Origin: Curtobacterium flaccumfaciens pv. betae
GTDB taxonomy: Bacteria; Actinomycetota; Actinomycetes; Actinomycetales; Microbacteriaceae
Direction of reading: 5' to 3'
Assembly (NCBI RefSeq): GCF_026241855.1
Contig: NZ_JAPJDC010000001.1
Span: forward strand, 992,001-1,056,000
Length of the DNA: 64,000 bases
The notes beneath the pieces were generated by a model. It searched no databases, was not told the DNA's origin, and worked only from the letters and a program-made list of their open reading frames with translations. A program made the translations under genes and the position numbers. Shown piece by piece: positions 36,823-44,194 of this stretch. Position 1 is the stretch's first letter; every line of letters begins with the position of its first letter.

Positions 36823-37268
36823 GCGGGGATCTCCGTTCCGTTGGGGGTTGTCCGGGTCCGCTGGGCGATCAGGTTCGCCGCGTGGTGCAGGACGTCCCAG
36901 TCGTCGTCGGTCAGGTCGGCGAACAACGGACCGACCGTGCTGGTGAGGGTGGAGCGCCAGGAGGCGAGTCGTTCGCGTCCGGCCTCGGTGAGTTCGATGA
37001 GCTGCCCGCGGGAGTCGTCCGGGTCGACGCTGCGGCTGACCAGGCCGTCGGCGAGCATGCCGGCGACGAGTCGGGTCATCGTGGGCTGCGCCACACGGGA
37101 GGCGGTGGCCAGTTCACCGAGTCGCAGGGGCTCGTCGGTCTCGAGGATGCCGAGCGTGCGCCAGACCGCGGCGGACGTGGTGTTGCCCGTCGACTGGACG
37201 GCGCTGCGGATCAGGCGGTTGACGGAGACGAGGAGGGTCTCGATCGTCTGCTCACGCGGTGTTTCCAT
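36819..37268 (-). CDS. MarR family transcriptional regulator
   Basis: A 149-residue winged-helix repressor: TSAAVWRTLGILETDEPLRLGELATASRVAQPTMTRLVAGMLADGLVSRSVDPDDSRGQLIELTEAGRERL follows the MarR recognition helix, wing and dimer helix order. It heads a two-gene operon with the efflux pump, the standard MarR-pump pattern in which the pump substrate relieves repression. Two overlapping ATAG/CTAT inverted repeats in AT-rich DNA directly upstream are the likely operator. Confidence 0.92.
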   Translation of the reverse strand: METPREQTIETLLVSVNRLIRSAVQSTGNTTSAAVWRTLGILETDEPLRLGELATASRVAQPTMTRLVAGMLADGLVSRSVDPDDSRGQLIELTEAGRERLASWRSTLTSTVGPLFADLTDDDWDVLHHAANLIAQRTRTTPNGTEIPA

Positions 37269-37292
37269 AGCTGAACTATATAGCCATGCTAT
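37267..37292. promoter_or_regulatory. Probable MarR operator
   Basis: ATAGCTGAACTAT and ATAGCCATGCTAT: two neighbouring inverted repeats (ATAG-N5-CTAT and ATAGC-N3-GCTAT) in an AT-rich island immediately upstream of, and slightly into, the marR start. Position fits autoregulation. Confidence 0.6.
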
Positions 37293-37382
37293 GCAAAGCG
37301 CAACGGAAGCGCGACGGCGGTGCAGCCGAGCAGCGACGGGCCCGAACAGACTGCACCAGCCGCCGCCTGGTAGAAGGGAGGC

Positions 37383-37673
37383 ATGAGCGACATCACCATC
37401 CACGAAGGCGACGAGTACACCGCGATCTTCCACGGCGGCCCCTTCGACGGCACGACCGACACCCGCACCGCCACGAGCGACGCGCTGGACGACGAGGTCA
37501 CGGTGTTCGCCGACGTCGAGGGCCTGCAGACGGCCTTCACCTACCGCGCCACCAAGTCCCGCCAGGTCCTCGACCAGATCTCGGTCGAGTTCACCTACGA
37601 GCCGGAGGAGTCCGACCCGGTGGACGACCTGCAGGACCGCGGCGACCGCAGCGGCGAGTTCGACCGGGAGTAG
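37383..37673 (+). CDS. Small conserved acidic protein, function unknown
   Basis: A 96-residue acidic protein (MSDITIHEGDEYTAIFHGGPFDGTT...) with an excellent GAAGGGAGG ribosome binding site and normal actinobacterial codon use, so a real gene. The first 75 residues look like a compact beta-rich fold (EYTAIFHGG, TAFTYRATKSRQ, SVEFTYEPE); the C-terminal 20 are Asp/Glu/Arg and disordered. I do not recognise a family. Divergent from marR. Confidence 0.7.
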   Translation: MSDITIHEGDEYTAIFHGGPFDGTTDTRTATSDALDDEVTVFADVEGLQTAFTYRATKSRQVLDQISVEFTYEPEESDPVDDLQDRGDRSGEFDRE

Positions 37674-37702
37674 AACCCCCACCCGCCGCGTTGCAGGACC
37701 AC

Positions 37703-37963
37703 ATGCAGCTCGACCTCTGGACGTCCGCCTTCTGTGCGCCGTGCGCCGCCGCCCGCCGGGTGTCGGCCGAGGCCTCGGCGCTCGTCCCCGGGCTCACCGT
37801 GACCGAACGCGACGTGGCGGCGCACCCCGACGACGCGGAAGACCTCGGTATCCGGTCCACGCCCACGATCATCGTGCGGCAGGACGACGGCACCGAGGTC
37901 TTCCGTTCACCCGGCGTCCCGACCCGTGACCAGCTCCTGCTCGCGGTGGCCAAGGCGCTCTGA
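37703..37963 (+). CDS. Thioredoxin-like protein
   Basis: An 86-residue minimal thioredoxin fold: QLDLWTSAFCAPCAAARRV carries the redox pair C11-A-P-C14, and STPTIIV holds the cis-proline. No signal peptide, so cytoplasmic. CAPC differs from the CGPC of standard thioredoxins. The last 57 bp overlap, in antisense, the 3' end of the DUF6716-type gene. Weak ribosome binding site GCAGGACC before the ATG; a TTG four codons upstream is an alternative. Confidence 0.78.
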   Translation: MQLDLWTSAFCAPCAAARRVSAEASALVPGLTVTERDVAAHPDDAEDLGIRSTPTIIVRQDDGTEVFRSPGVPTRDQLLLAVAKAL

Positions 37964-39574
37964 ACGAGCCGCAGCCGCGGCCGCGGCCGCCGAAGCCGCC
38001 GCCGCCGCAGGCGCCGCAGCCGTCGCAGCCGCAGGCGCCGCGGCCGTGCCAGCGGCGGCCCCCGGCGCAGGCACAGTGGCGCGGGCCCCCGCGCGCTGCG
38101 ACGTCGGCGCCGCCACCACCACGGGTGCCGGCGGATCGACCATCGCCCGCACGCGTCGCACCAGACGCTTCGCGCCCCGGATCGGCGCCCCGATGCCCAG
38201 CGCCACCAGCCCGAGCGGGCTGCGATCTGCCCCGCCGAGGGCGTTCTTCCGCTCCCACGCGCGGCGCAGTACCCCACCGCGACTCCGACGCGCCGGCGCC
38301 CGGTCCACCAGGGCCCCGGCGTCCCGTCGGGCCATGAGCTCCACGAGCCGGTGCTGCCAGTCGTCCTCTGAGGCCGGGTGGAAGTAGTTGTCCCGCATCC
38401 ACTCCGGCCGGACGACCCCGAACCGTCCATCGACCAGGTCGACGGCGTCACCCTCGAGGCCGCTCCCCACGAACACCTCGTTGATCAGGTGCCGCCCGAT
38501 GCCGAAGTCGGTCAGCGTGAGCGCGGGGACACCCCGTGCCGCCGCCTCGAGCACCGCGGTCGAGCTGATGGTCACGAGTGCCACCGCCCGGTCGAGGTGT
38601 TCGGCCATCGGCCCGCTCTCCACCACGAGGTTGGGCGGCGCGTCCGTGGGCACCAGGTCCGGGTAGGGGTGCTCCTCGCGGTGCGTCTGGTGCTCGCCGG
38701 CCGCAGCGCGCGTCTTGATGACGACGCGCCACTCCGGGTGCGCCCGCGCCGTCTCGACCAACCACCGCACGACGAGCGCCCGGTCGGCCCGTTCGGACGG
38801 CACACTCGGCTGCGCCGCGAAGACGACGGAGTCGCGAACCGTCCCACCGACACCGCCGACAGGATCGGTCGCGCCGGCACTGCCGGTCGATCCGGCACGC
38901 CGCGCGAACGGCAGCGTTGCGAGCGCGAAGTGCGGCTCGACGCCGCCCTCGCGCGCCATCTCCTCGTACGCGCGGACCTCACGGTGGCTGTGGAGCACGA
39001 ACAGGTCGGCTCGGGCGCGGGAGAAGATGCCCTTCCACTTCGACGGGAACGAGATCCCCGGCAGCCCCGACACCAGCACCGGCCGGTGCGGGATCCGCCG
39101 GTGCACCTCGTCGATCACGAGTTCAGCCACCGGTCCCATCAACGACACCAGGACGGCGTCCGGCGGGTCCTGTCGGAGCTCCTCGACGACGGCGTCGACG
39201 TCCTTGGGCGCGGGTGGTTCGCGGTGCAGGTGGGCGAGTCGCCGGTCGAGCCCGCGGAACGCCGACCGCAGCTGCTTCGGACTCGCCGACCGCGGGGTCG
39301 CCACGGTGCGCAGCTCGAGGTCCCAGTCCGCCGGGGCGCTCGCCAGCAGGTGGGCGCCCCACTTCGCGAACGAGTCGGTGTCGACCAGGCCGACCACGCG
39401 TCGGATGCGTGGTGACGCGTCGGACGGGAGGCGCGCCTCCAGTCCGTCTGTCGGCGCACCACCGTCACCCGGCCCGTCCAGGGCGCGTGTCCCGTCGACC
39501 GGGCCGGTCACGCGCCGACGCGACGCAGCTTCGCGAGCGGTGCCTGCTCGCCGGCGGTCGGATGGGGACTGCAT
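37907..39574 (-). CDS. DUF6716-type putative glycosyltransferase
   Basis: A protein of up to 555 residues. The conserved core begins RRVVGLVDTDSFAKWGAHLL and runs through VLVSGLPGISFPSKWKGIFSRARADLFVLHSHREV, VVIKTRAAAGEHQTHREEHPYPDL and ALVTISSTAVLEAAARGVPALTL, a GT-B-like layout resembling capsule/polysialyltransferase-type enzymes (DUF6716). The last 60 residues are almost all Ala with Pro/Thr. Third gene after neuA and neuB, so sugar-acid transfer is plausible. The start is unsure: ATG at 39574 is 4 nt after the neuB stop, but GTG at 39511 would restore a GTGA-type overlap with the duplicated neuB tail. Residues 1-56 are low-complexity and partly made from that duplication and a GGACGGGAGGC hairpin. 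Confidence 0.7.
   Translation of the reverse strand: MQSPSDRRRAGTAREAASRRRVTGPVDGTRALDGPGDGGAPTDGLEARLPSDASPRIRRVVGLVDTDSFAKWGAHLLASAPADWDLELRTVATPRSASPKQLRSAFRGLDRRLAHLHREPPAPKDVDAVVEELRQDPPDAVLVSLMGPVAELVIDEVHRRIPHRPVLVSGLPGISFPSKWKGIFSRARADLFVLHSHREVRAYEEMAREGGVEPHFALATLPFARRAGSTGSAGATDPVGGVGGTVRDSVVFAAQPSVPSERADRALVVRWLVETARAHPEWRVVIKTRAAAGEHQTHREEHPYPDLVPTDAPPNLVVESGPMAEHLDRAVALVTISSTAVLEAAARGVPALTLTDFGIGRHLINEVFVGSGLEGDAVDLVDGRFGVVRPEWMRDNYFHPASEDDWQHRLVELMARRDAGALVDRAPARRSRGGVLRRAWERKNALGGADRSPLGLVALGIGAPIRGAKRLVRRVRAMVDPPAPVVVAAPTSQRAGARATVPAPGAAAGTAAAPAAATAAAPAAAAASAAAAAAAARSERLGHREQELVTGRDAG
39422..39445. repeat. Terminator-family palindrome inside a coding sequence
   Basis: GGACGGGAGGCG/CGCCTCCAGTCC, the arm sequence of the intergenic palindromic terminators, here translated as part of the N-terminal region of the DUF6716-type protein. 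Confidence 0.7.
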
Positions 39575-39626
39575 CCGCTCACGCGCCGACGCGCCGCAGC
39601 TTCGCGAGCGGTGCCTGCTCGCCGGG
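39509..39626. repeat. Tandem duplication of the neuB 3' end
   Basis: About 48 bp (ACGCGCCGACGC..CGCAGCTTCGCGAGCGGTGCCTGCTCGCCGG) occurs at 39510 and again 71 bp later at 39581. Both copies read GEQAPLAKLRRVGA-stop on the minus strand; the downstream copy now lies in the start region of the next gene. Confidence 0.88.
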
Positions 39627-40451
39627 GAAGATCCTCTTCACGCCGTCGCCGAGAGCGGTCTCGATGATGCGGATGTCGCGGGCGAGCGTCTTCAGGCCGT
39701 GCGGCTCGAGCGACGCGGCGTGGTCGGAGCCCCACATCGTGCGGTCGAGCGTGATGTGGCGCTCGACGGCCGTGGCGCCGAGGGCGACCGCGGCGATGGA
39801 GATCTGCAGGCCGGGCTCGTGGCCGGAGTACCCGACGGGGACGCCCGCGTACCGGTGGGCGAGGGTGTCGATCATGCGGAGGTTCGCCTCCTCGGCCGGC
39901 AACGGGTAGGTCGACGTCGCGTGCATGAGGACGAGACGGTCGGTGCCGAGGGTCTCGACGGCGGCGTCGATCTGCTCGAGCGTGGACATGCCGGTCGACA
40001 GGATGACGGGCTTGCCGGTCGCGGCGACGGCGGCGAGCATGCCGAGGTCGGTGACGGACGCCGAGGCGATCTTGTAGGCGACGACGTTGAGGTCCTCGAG
40101 GAAGTCGACCGACGGCTCGTCCCACGGCGACGCGAACCAGTCGAGGCCCCGGAGGGTCGCGTGGTCGCCGATCTCGATGTACTGGTCGCGGTCGAACTCG
40201 ACGCGGTAGCGGTACTCCAGGTAGGTCATGTCGCCCCACGGGGTGCTGCGCGGGGTGTTCTTCATGTGCTCCGGCGTGGAGATCGCGGGGGTGCGCTTCT
40301 GGAACTTCACGGCCTGCAGGCCCGCGTCGGCGGCGACGTCGATGAGCTGCTTCGCGATGTCGACGTCGCCGTTGTGGTTGAGGCCGATCTCGCCGATGAG
40401 GTACGCGGGGTGGCCCGCGCCGATCGTGGACGTACCGATGGTGACGGTCAT
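39579..40451 (-). CDS. neuB: N-acetylneuraminate synthase-like protein (short NeuB)
   Basis: A 290-residue TIM-barrel synthase that condenses phosphoenolpyruvate with a hexosamine to give a nonulosonic acid. Family marks: AYLIGEIGLNHNGDVDIAKQLIDVAADAGLQAVKFQKRTP, WFASPWDEPSVDFLE, YKIASASVTDL, ILSTGMSTLEQI, LMHATSTYPLP, VGYSGHEPG and ERHITLDRTMWGSDHAASLEP. It ends at PGEQAPLAKLRRVGA, so the C-terminal SAF/antifreeze-like domain of typical NeuB (about 60 residues) is missing. Start overlaps the neuA stop by 4 bp. Confidence 0.9.
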   Translation of the reverse strand: MTVTIGTSTIGAGHPAYLIGEIGLNHNGDVDIAKQLIDVAADAGLQAVKFQKRTPAISTPEHMKNTPRSTPWGDMTYLEYRYRVEFDRDQYIEIGDHATLRGLDWFASPWDEPSVDFLEDLNVVAYKIASASVTDLGMLAAVAATGKPVILSTGMSTLEQIDAAVETLGTDRLVLMHATSTYPLPAEEANLRMIDTLAHRYAGVPVGYSGHEPGLQISIAAVALGATAVERHITLDRTMWGSDHAASLEPHGLKTLARDIRIIETALGDGVKRIFPGEQAPLAKLRRVGA

Positions 40452-41209
40452 GGTGCTCCGTTCGGTGCGGGGGTGGCCCGCGTCGGGGATGGGTCTCGGG
40501 TCGTGGTGGCTGTCGGGGCCGGGGCCGGGGCCGGGGCTTCGGCGAGGGCTTCGGCGAGGGCCAGGTCGGCCTCGTCGTCGATGTCGATCGCGCCGGCACC
40601 GTCGACGACGGCCAGCTCGACGCGGCCGTGGAACCGGTGCCGGTTCTCGAGGAACCCCGCCGTCCGCATCACGTAGAAGGCGCCGGTCTCGCGGTACTCG
40701 GGCTCGCGGTCCTGCCGACGGGGCCTCGTCGCAGCGTCGTGGTTCACCGCCACCGCGGTACCGTCCGGGGCGGTCCGCCACAGGAACGCGTGTGACGGAG
40801 CGGCGGCGAACACCGCGTCGGCGTGCCCGTCGACCACGCGCGCGACGGCCGCGTCGAGGTCGGCCGGGTCGATGAACGGCGAGGTCGCCTGCAGGAAGAC
40901 GAGGACGTCGGGCAGCGGCGTGCTGATCGCGTCGAGGACGTGCAGCAGCGCGGACTCCGAGGACGCCTCGTCGCCGGCGAGCTCGGGTGGACGGCGGACC
41001 ACGGCGGCACCGGCGGCGACGGACTCGGCAGCGATGGCGTCGCCGTCGGTCGTGACGACCACCTCGTCGATGCGCGCGGAACGTCGTGCCGATTCGACCG
41101 CTCGACGGACCAGCGAACGACCCGCGACCGTACGGAGGTTCTTGCCGGGGAGCCCCTTCGACCCAGCACGGGCGGGCACGACGGCGAGGACGGAACCGGT
41201 GGTGCGCAT
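40448..41209 (-). CDS. neuA: Acylneuraminate cytidylyltransferase (CMP-sugar synthase)
   Basis: A 253-residue nucleotidyltransferase activating a nonulosonic acid with CTP. VLAVVPARAGSKGLPGKNLRTVAGRSLV is the CTP-binding P-loop-like motif, DEVVVTTDGDAIAAES and LVFLQATSPFIDPADLDAAV the substrate loops, and EYRETGAFYVMRT the dimer region. The fold ends near residue 225, followed by a Pro/Ala/Thr tail; there is no phosphatase domain as in the fused forms. First gene of the minus-strand trio neuA-neuB-DUF6716. Confidence 0.92.
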   Translation of the reverse strand: MRTTGSVLAVVPARAGSKGLPGKNLRTVAGRSLVRRAVESARRSARIDEVVVTTDGDAIAAESVAAGAAVVRRPPELAGDEASSESALLHVLDAISTPLPDVLVFLQATSPFIDPADLDAAVARVVDGHADAVFAAAPSHAFLWRTAPDGTAVAVNHDAATRPRRQDREPEYRETGAFYVMRTAGFLENRHRFHGRVELAVVDGAGAIDIDDEADLALAEALAEAPAPAPAPTATTTRDPSPTRATPAPNGAP

Positions 41210-41216
41210 GCTCCGG

Positions 41217-41222
41217 ACGCTA
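41217..41222 (-). promoter_or_regulatory. -10 box TAGCGT for neuA, probable leaderless start
   Basis: Minus-strand TAGCGT ends exactly 7 nt before the neuA ATG. Confidence 0.5.
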
Positions 41223-41344
41223 CGAAGCGCGGGTGTCGTGGAGGGGAACGGGGAGCAGACGGTGGCCGACCGTTGGGCGACCGCCGAGCCCTGTCGCGGC
41301 GACGCGGCGGGGCGTGCATCGAGCGTCTGAGGGCCGCTCGCCGC

Positions 41345-41350
41345 TACAAT
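41345..41350 (+). promoter_or_regulatory. -10 box TACAAT for tRNA-Arg
   Basis: TACAAT 11 nt before the tRNA 5' end; -35 not obvious. Confidence 0.55.
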
Positions 41351-41361
41351 CGACGCTGCTC

Positions 41362-41434
41362 GCCTCCGTAGCTCAGTGGATAGAGCAGGTGGTTTCTACC
41401 CACCGTGCCGCGGGTTCGATTCCTGCCGGGGGCG
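41362..41434 (+). tRNA. tRNA-Arg (TCT)
   Basis: Cloverleaf: acceptor GCCTCCG/CGGGGGC, D stem GCTC/GAGC, anticodon stem GGTGG/CCACC with loop TTTCTAC (anticodon TCT), T arm GCGGG-TTCGATT-CCTGC. CCA is not encoded. Reads the rare AGA codon. Confidence 0.95.
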
Positions 41435-41442
41435 CCGAAGAC

Positions 41443-41481
41443 GAACAGGGCCGCCATCCTCTCCGGATGGCGGCCCTGTTC
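41443..41481. terminator. Bidirectional terminator after tRNA-Arg
   Basis: GAACAGGGCCGCCATCC pairs with GGATGGCGGCCCTGTTC around 5 nt, followed by T-rich bases, between the tRNA and the convergent membrane-protein gene. Confidence 0.85.
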
Positions 41482-41536
41482 TCGTCGTGCTGGCTACTAC
41501 TCGTCGTGCTGGCTGTTACTCGTCGTGCTGGCTGTC
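41480..41536. repeat. 19-bp tandem repeat x3
   Basis: Units of ACTCGTCGTGCTGGCT(ACT/GTT/GTC) starting near 41480, 41499 and 41518. The last one reaches the stop codon of the minus-strand gene, whose own last codons encode DDDE from CTCGTCGTC. Confidence 0.85.
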
Positions 41537-42800
41537 ACTCGTCGTCGTCCGCGGCACGGCGCCGGAGTTCGGCGGCACTGATCGGCTGCGTGTACGGCGC
41601 TTCGGACGTCTCGTTCGCGTCGGCCGGCTCTGCGGGGGCCTGGTTCAGCCGCGTCGGGACGGACGTGGTGTTCGTCGCGCCGGGGGTGTCGACCCGGGGT
41701 GCCGAGGCGGGCGGGACGTCGTTCGCGGGTGCCCGGTTGACGTGAGCGTCGGCTGCGGTGGGCGTCGCGACGGGGCGGTCGGACGAGGACGGACGGTCGT
41801 TCCGCGGTGCGCGGTCGGTGTCGTCGAAGGCGCGGGTTGCGCTGTCGTCGTCCACGACCTCGGTGTCGTCCGTGCCGCGTCCCTGGGGGGAGCGGGAGGG
41901 CGAGGTCGGGGTACCCAGCGTCGGACGGACCGGGGGTGCAGCCTCGTCGTCGCCGTACACGCGGGTGGTGTTGTCACCGAAGGAACGCGTGGCGTTCGGG
42001 TCGGTGGTGCCGCGGTTCGGGTTCGTGCCCGCACCGCGGTTCACCGAGAACGACGGGGTCGTCCCGCCGGCAGCACCTGGTGCAGCAGCACCGGGCGCAG
42101 CAGCACCGGGGGCGGCAGCGGCCGGTGCCGGAGGAGTCGAGGGTGCGGACGCGGGGCGCTGCGCCGGACGCAGCGAGGTCGTCGTCGGGGTGGGACGCTC
42201 GGCGGGAGCGGCCGGGGCCGTTGCCGGCGCCTGCGTGCGCGGGGGGTCGGCCTGGTCGGCGTTCCAGTCCTGCTGTCGCTTGATGAGGTCGGCGTCGGGG
42301 TCCGGGGACTCGAACTTCCAGCGCTCGAGGTCTGCCTTGAAGAGCTTGCGCGCACGGCTCGGTCGCGCCTGCCAGTCGAGCAGGCGGTCTCGGAACTCGG
42401 CGAGGGACTGGTCGGCCTGGAAGCTGAACGTCGACGAGTTCTTCTTGATGTCGGCGATCTCGTGCTGTGCCCAGTTGGCGGCCAGGGGCGCACCCTGCAC
42501 GGGGAGCAGGCGCAGCCGGATGTCGGCGTCCTCGGCGAGGTGGTCGGCGTAGGCCCGCTCGTCGTGTCCGAGCGATCCCCACGCAGCTGCCTTGCGCGCA
42601 GCCGTCAGGATCGCGGCCACGGCCGCGTTCTTCGATTCCCGCTCCTGCAGCGCCACGACCCGCTTCGTCGCGCTGCGCCCGATGAGCGCCGCGATGACGC
42701 CCGCCACGACGATGGCGACGAAGGGGATCACAGCGCCCGAGAGCACCCGCCAACCCGTGTCGGACGAAGTCCAGTCGGTCAGGTCGTTCCACCAGTCCAT
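41535..42800 (-). CDS. Membrane-anchored protein with long disordered tail, function unknown
   Basis: A 421-residue protein. One N-terminal membrane helix (GAVIPFVAIVVAGVIAALIG, about 22-41), a helical cytoplasmic region to about residue 190 (KRVVALQERESKNAAVAAILTAARKAAAW, LFKADLERWKFESPDPDADL), then about 220 residues of Pro/Ala/Thr/Asp-rich disorder including a PGAAA repeat. Resembles uncharacterised actinobacterial proteins; no catalytic motif is seen. Normal codon use and a TATGGT box 6 nt before the ATG support a real gene. Confidence 0.7.
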   Translation of the reverse strand: MDWWNDLTDWTSSDTGWRVLSGAVIPFVAIVVAGVIAALIGRSATKRVVALQERESKNAAVAAILTAARKAAAWGSLGHDERAYADHLAEDADIRLRLLPVQGAPLAANWAQHEIADIKKNSSTFSFQADQSLAEFRDRLLDWQARPSRARKLFKADLERWKFESPDPDADLIKRQQDWNADQADPPRTQAPATAPAAPAERPTPTTTSLRPAQRPASAPSTPPAPAAAAPGAAAPGAAAPGAAGGTTPSFSVNRGAGTNPNRGTTDPNATRSFGDNTTRVYGDDEAAPPVRPTLGTPTSPSRSPQGRGTDDTEVVDDDSATRAFDDTDRAPRNDRPSSSDRPVATPTAADAHVNRAPANDVPPASAPRVDTPGATNTTSVPTRLNQAPAEPADANETSEAPYTQPISAAELRRRAADDDE

Positions 42801-42806
42801 GCGCGC

Positions 42807-42812
42807 ACCATA
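42807..42812 (-). promoter_or_regulatory. -10 box TATGGT, probable leaderless start
   Basis: Minus-strand TATGGT 6 nt before the ATG at 42800. Confidence 0.4.
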
Positions 42813-42889
42813 CCCACGGAACGTTCAGGCGTCGGGGAGGCCGGACGGCGTTCCGCGCATCCCACCGCAGATGATTCCAATCTGGAACA

Positions 42890-43156
42890 TCATGACCAGC
42901 GCAGGGTGTCCACGGCGTCGTCGGCCGACCACACGCTCGGCAGCTCGACGAACCGGCGCTCGGTCGCGACGTACCGGCGGGCACGGTACGCGGTGTCGCC
43001 GGCGACGTCGATGCGGTCGACGTACCCGACGATCTCGCCGTTGGCCCGGGTGACCCGGCTCAGGTCGTCGCGGACCTCGAGGATCCGGTAGTCGCCCCGG
43101 GCGCGGGCCAGCGGGACGGTGCGGATCCGCAGTGCGGGTTCGGTGATGGTCTGCAT
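42890..43156 (-). CDS. Small hypothetical protein
   Basis: An 88-residue protein (MQTITEPALRIRTVPLARARGDYRILEVRDDLSRVTRANGEIVGYVDRID...) with an AGGAGG box upstream. The pattern RVTRANGEIVGYVDRI and RARRYVATERRFVELPSVWSADDAVDTL suggests a small beta-alpha fold read as a repeat, but I do not recognise a family. It stands alone, divergent from msrA. Confidence 0.6.
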   Translation of the reverse strand: MQTITEPALRIRTVPLARARGDYRILEVRDDLSRVTRANGEIVGYVDRIDVAGDTAYRARRYVATERRFVELPSVWSADDAVDTLRWS

Positions 43157-43306
43157 CGCTGGCCTCCTGGTCGGTGTGAACCCGACGCTACGGCGGACCA
43201 CCGACACGCCGAGGGGTGCCATCAGATCTGGGGAACAGGGTCTCCGCGCACACTGTTGTGGAGGAACGAGGCGGCTGCATCTGCGGCCCGGAGAGAGGGA
43301 GTGGCC

Positions 43307-43834
43307 ATGACCACGTTCGTGCTCGCAGGTGGATGTTTCTGGTGTCTCGACGCCGTGTACCGCACGCTGCATGGTGTGCAGGACGTGGTGTCCGGCTACG
43401 TCGGCGGACACGTCGAGGAGCCCTCCTACGAACTGGTGTGCACCGGCACGACGGGGCACGCCGAGGCGGTCGCCGTGACGTTCGACGAGTCGGTGATCCC
43501 CGCCGACGTGATCCTCGACGTCTTCTTCACGCTGCACGACCCCCGTCAGCTGAACCGTCAGGGCGCCGACGTCGGCACGCAGTACCGCTCGGCGATGTTC
43601 CCGGCCGACGACGCGCAGCGCGAGCTGTTCGAGCGCGCGATCGAGCGGGCTTCCGACATCTGGGACGGCGGCATCGTCACCACCATCGAGCCGCTCTCGA
43701 CGTTCCACCGCGCCGAGGAGTACCACCAGGACTTCTTCGCGAAGAACCCGGGCCAGGGTTACTGCCTCGCAGTGGCGCTGCCCAAGGTGAACAAGGTCCG
43801 GAAGGCCTACAGTCAGTACATCCTGGCGTCCTGA
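43307..43834 (+). CDS. msrA: Peptide-methionine (S)-S-oxide reductase
   Basis: A 175-residue MsrA that repairs methionine-S-sulfoxide in proteins. The active-site motif GCFWC is at residues 9-13, followed by GVQDVVSGYVGGHVEEPSYELVCTGTTGHAEAV and DPRQLNRQGADVGTQYRSAMF, all conserved. After the barrel, AEEYHQDFFAKNPGQGYC supplies the late recycling Cys. ATG at 43307 chosen because GGAGTGGCC precedes it and the active site sits at the usual distance. Confidence 0.96.
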   Translation: MTTFVLAGGCFWCLDAVYRTLHGVQDVVSGYVGGHVEEPSYELVCTGTTGHAEAVAVTFDESVIPADVILDVFFTLHDPRQLNRQGADVGTQYRSAMFPADDAQRELFERAIERASDIWDGGIVTTIEPLSTFHRAEEYHQDFFAKNPGQGYCLAVALPKVNKVRKAYSQYILAS

Positions 43835-43871
43835 CCCCGGGACGGCAGGGCCACAAGGAGGTGGTTCGAAC

Positions 43872-44075
43872 ATGACGGACAACACGGGAACCTGGGTCGC
43901 CATCGGTCCGGCCGGCGCGGTGGGCAGCATCCACCGGGCGGCGGACGGCTTCCAGGTCGAGCTCTACGGACGCCGACGGGCGGGCGGGCCCTACCCGTCC
44001 CTCGACTCCGCGAAGGGTGCGGTCCACGCCGCGCTCGGACCGTTGGCCGCCCGGCCCGAGTTCCGAGCTCACTGA
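43872..44075 (+). CDS. Small hypothetical protein
   Basis: A 67-residue protein (MTDNTGTWVAIGPAGAVGSIHRAADGFQVELYGRRRAGGPYPSLDSAKGAVHAAL...) with a near-perfect AAGGAGGTGG ribosome binding site, 37 bp after msrA and likely in its operon. Compact beta-hairpins then a helix; no family recognised. Confidence 0.6.
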   Translation: MTDNTGTWVAIGPAGAVGSIHRAADGFQVELYGRRRAGGPYPSLDSAKGAVHAALGPLAARPEFRAH

Positions 44076-44194
44076 GCGGGTCCGGACAGGAGGCCCGGGG
44101 GACTCGTCCTCCACAGGTCGCCTGATCGGGTCCACACGTCACAGATCGAGCCCGGGGCCGCTGACGCAGCCCCGGGCTCCGTGACGATCGACGC

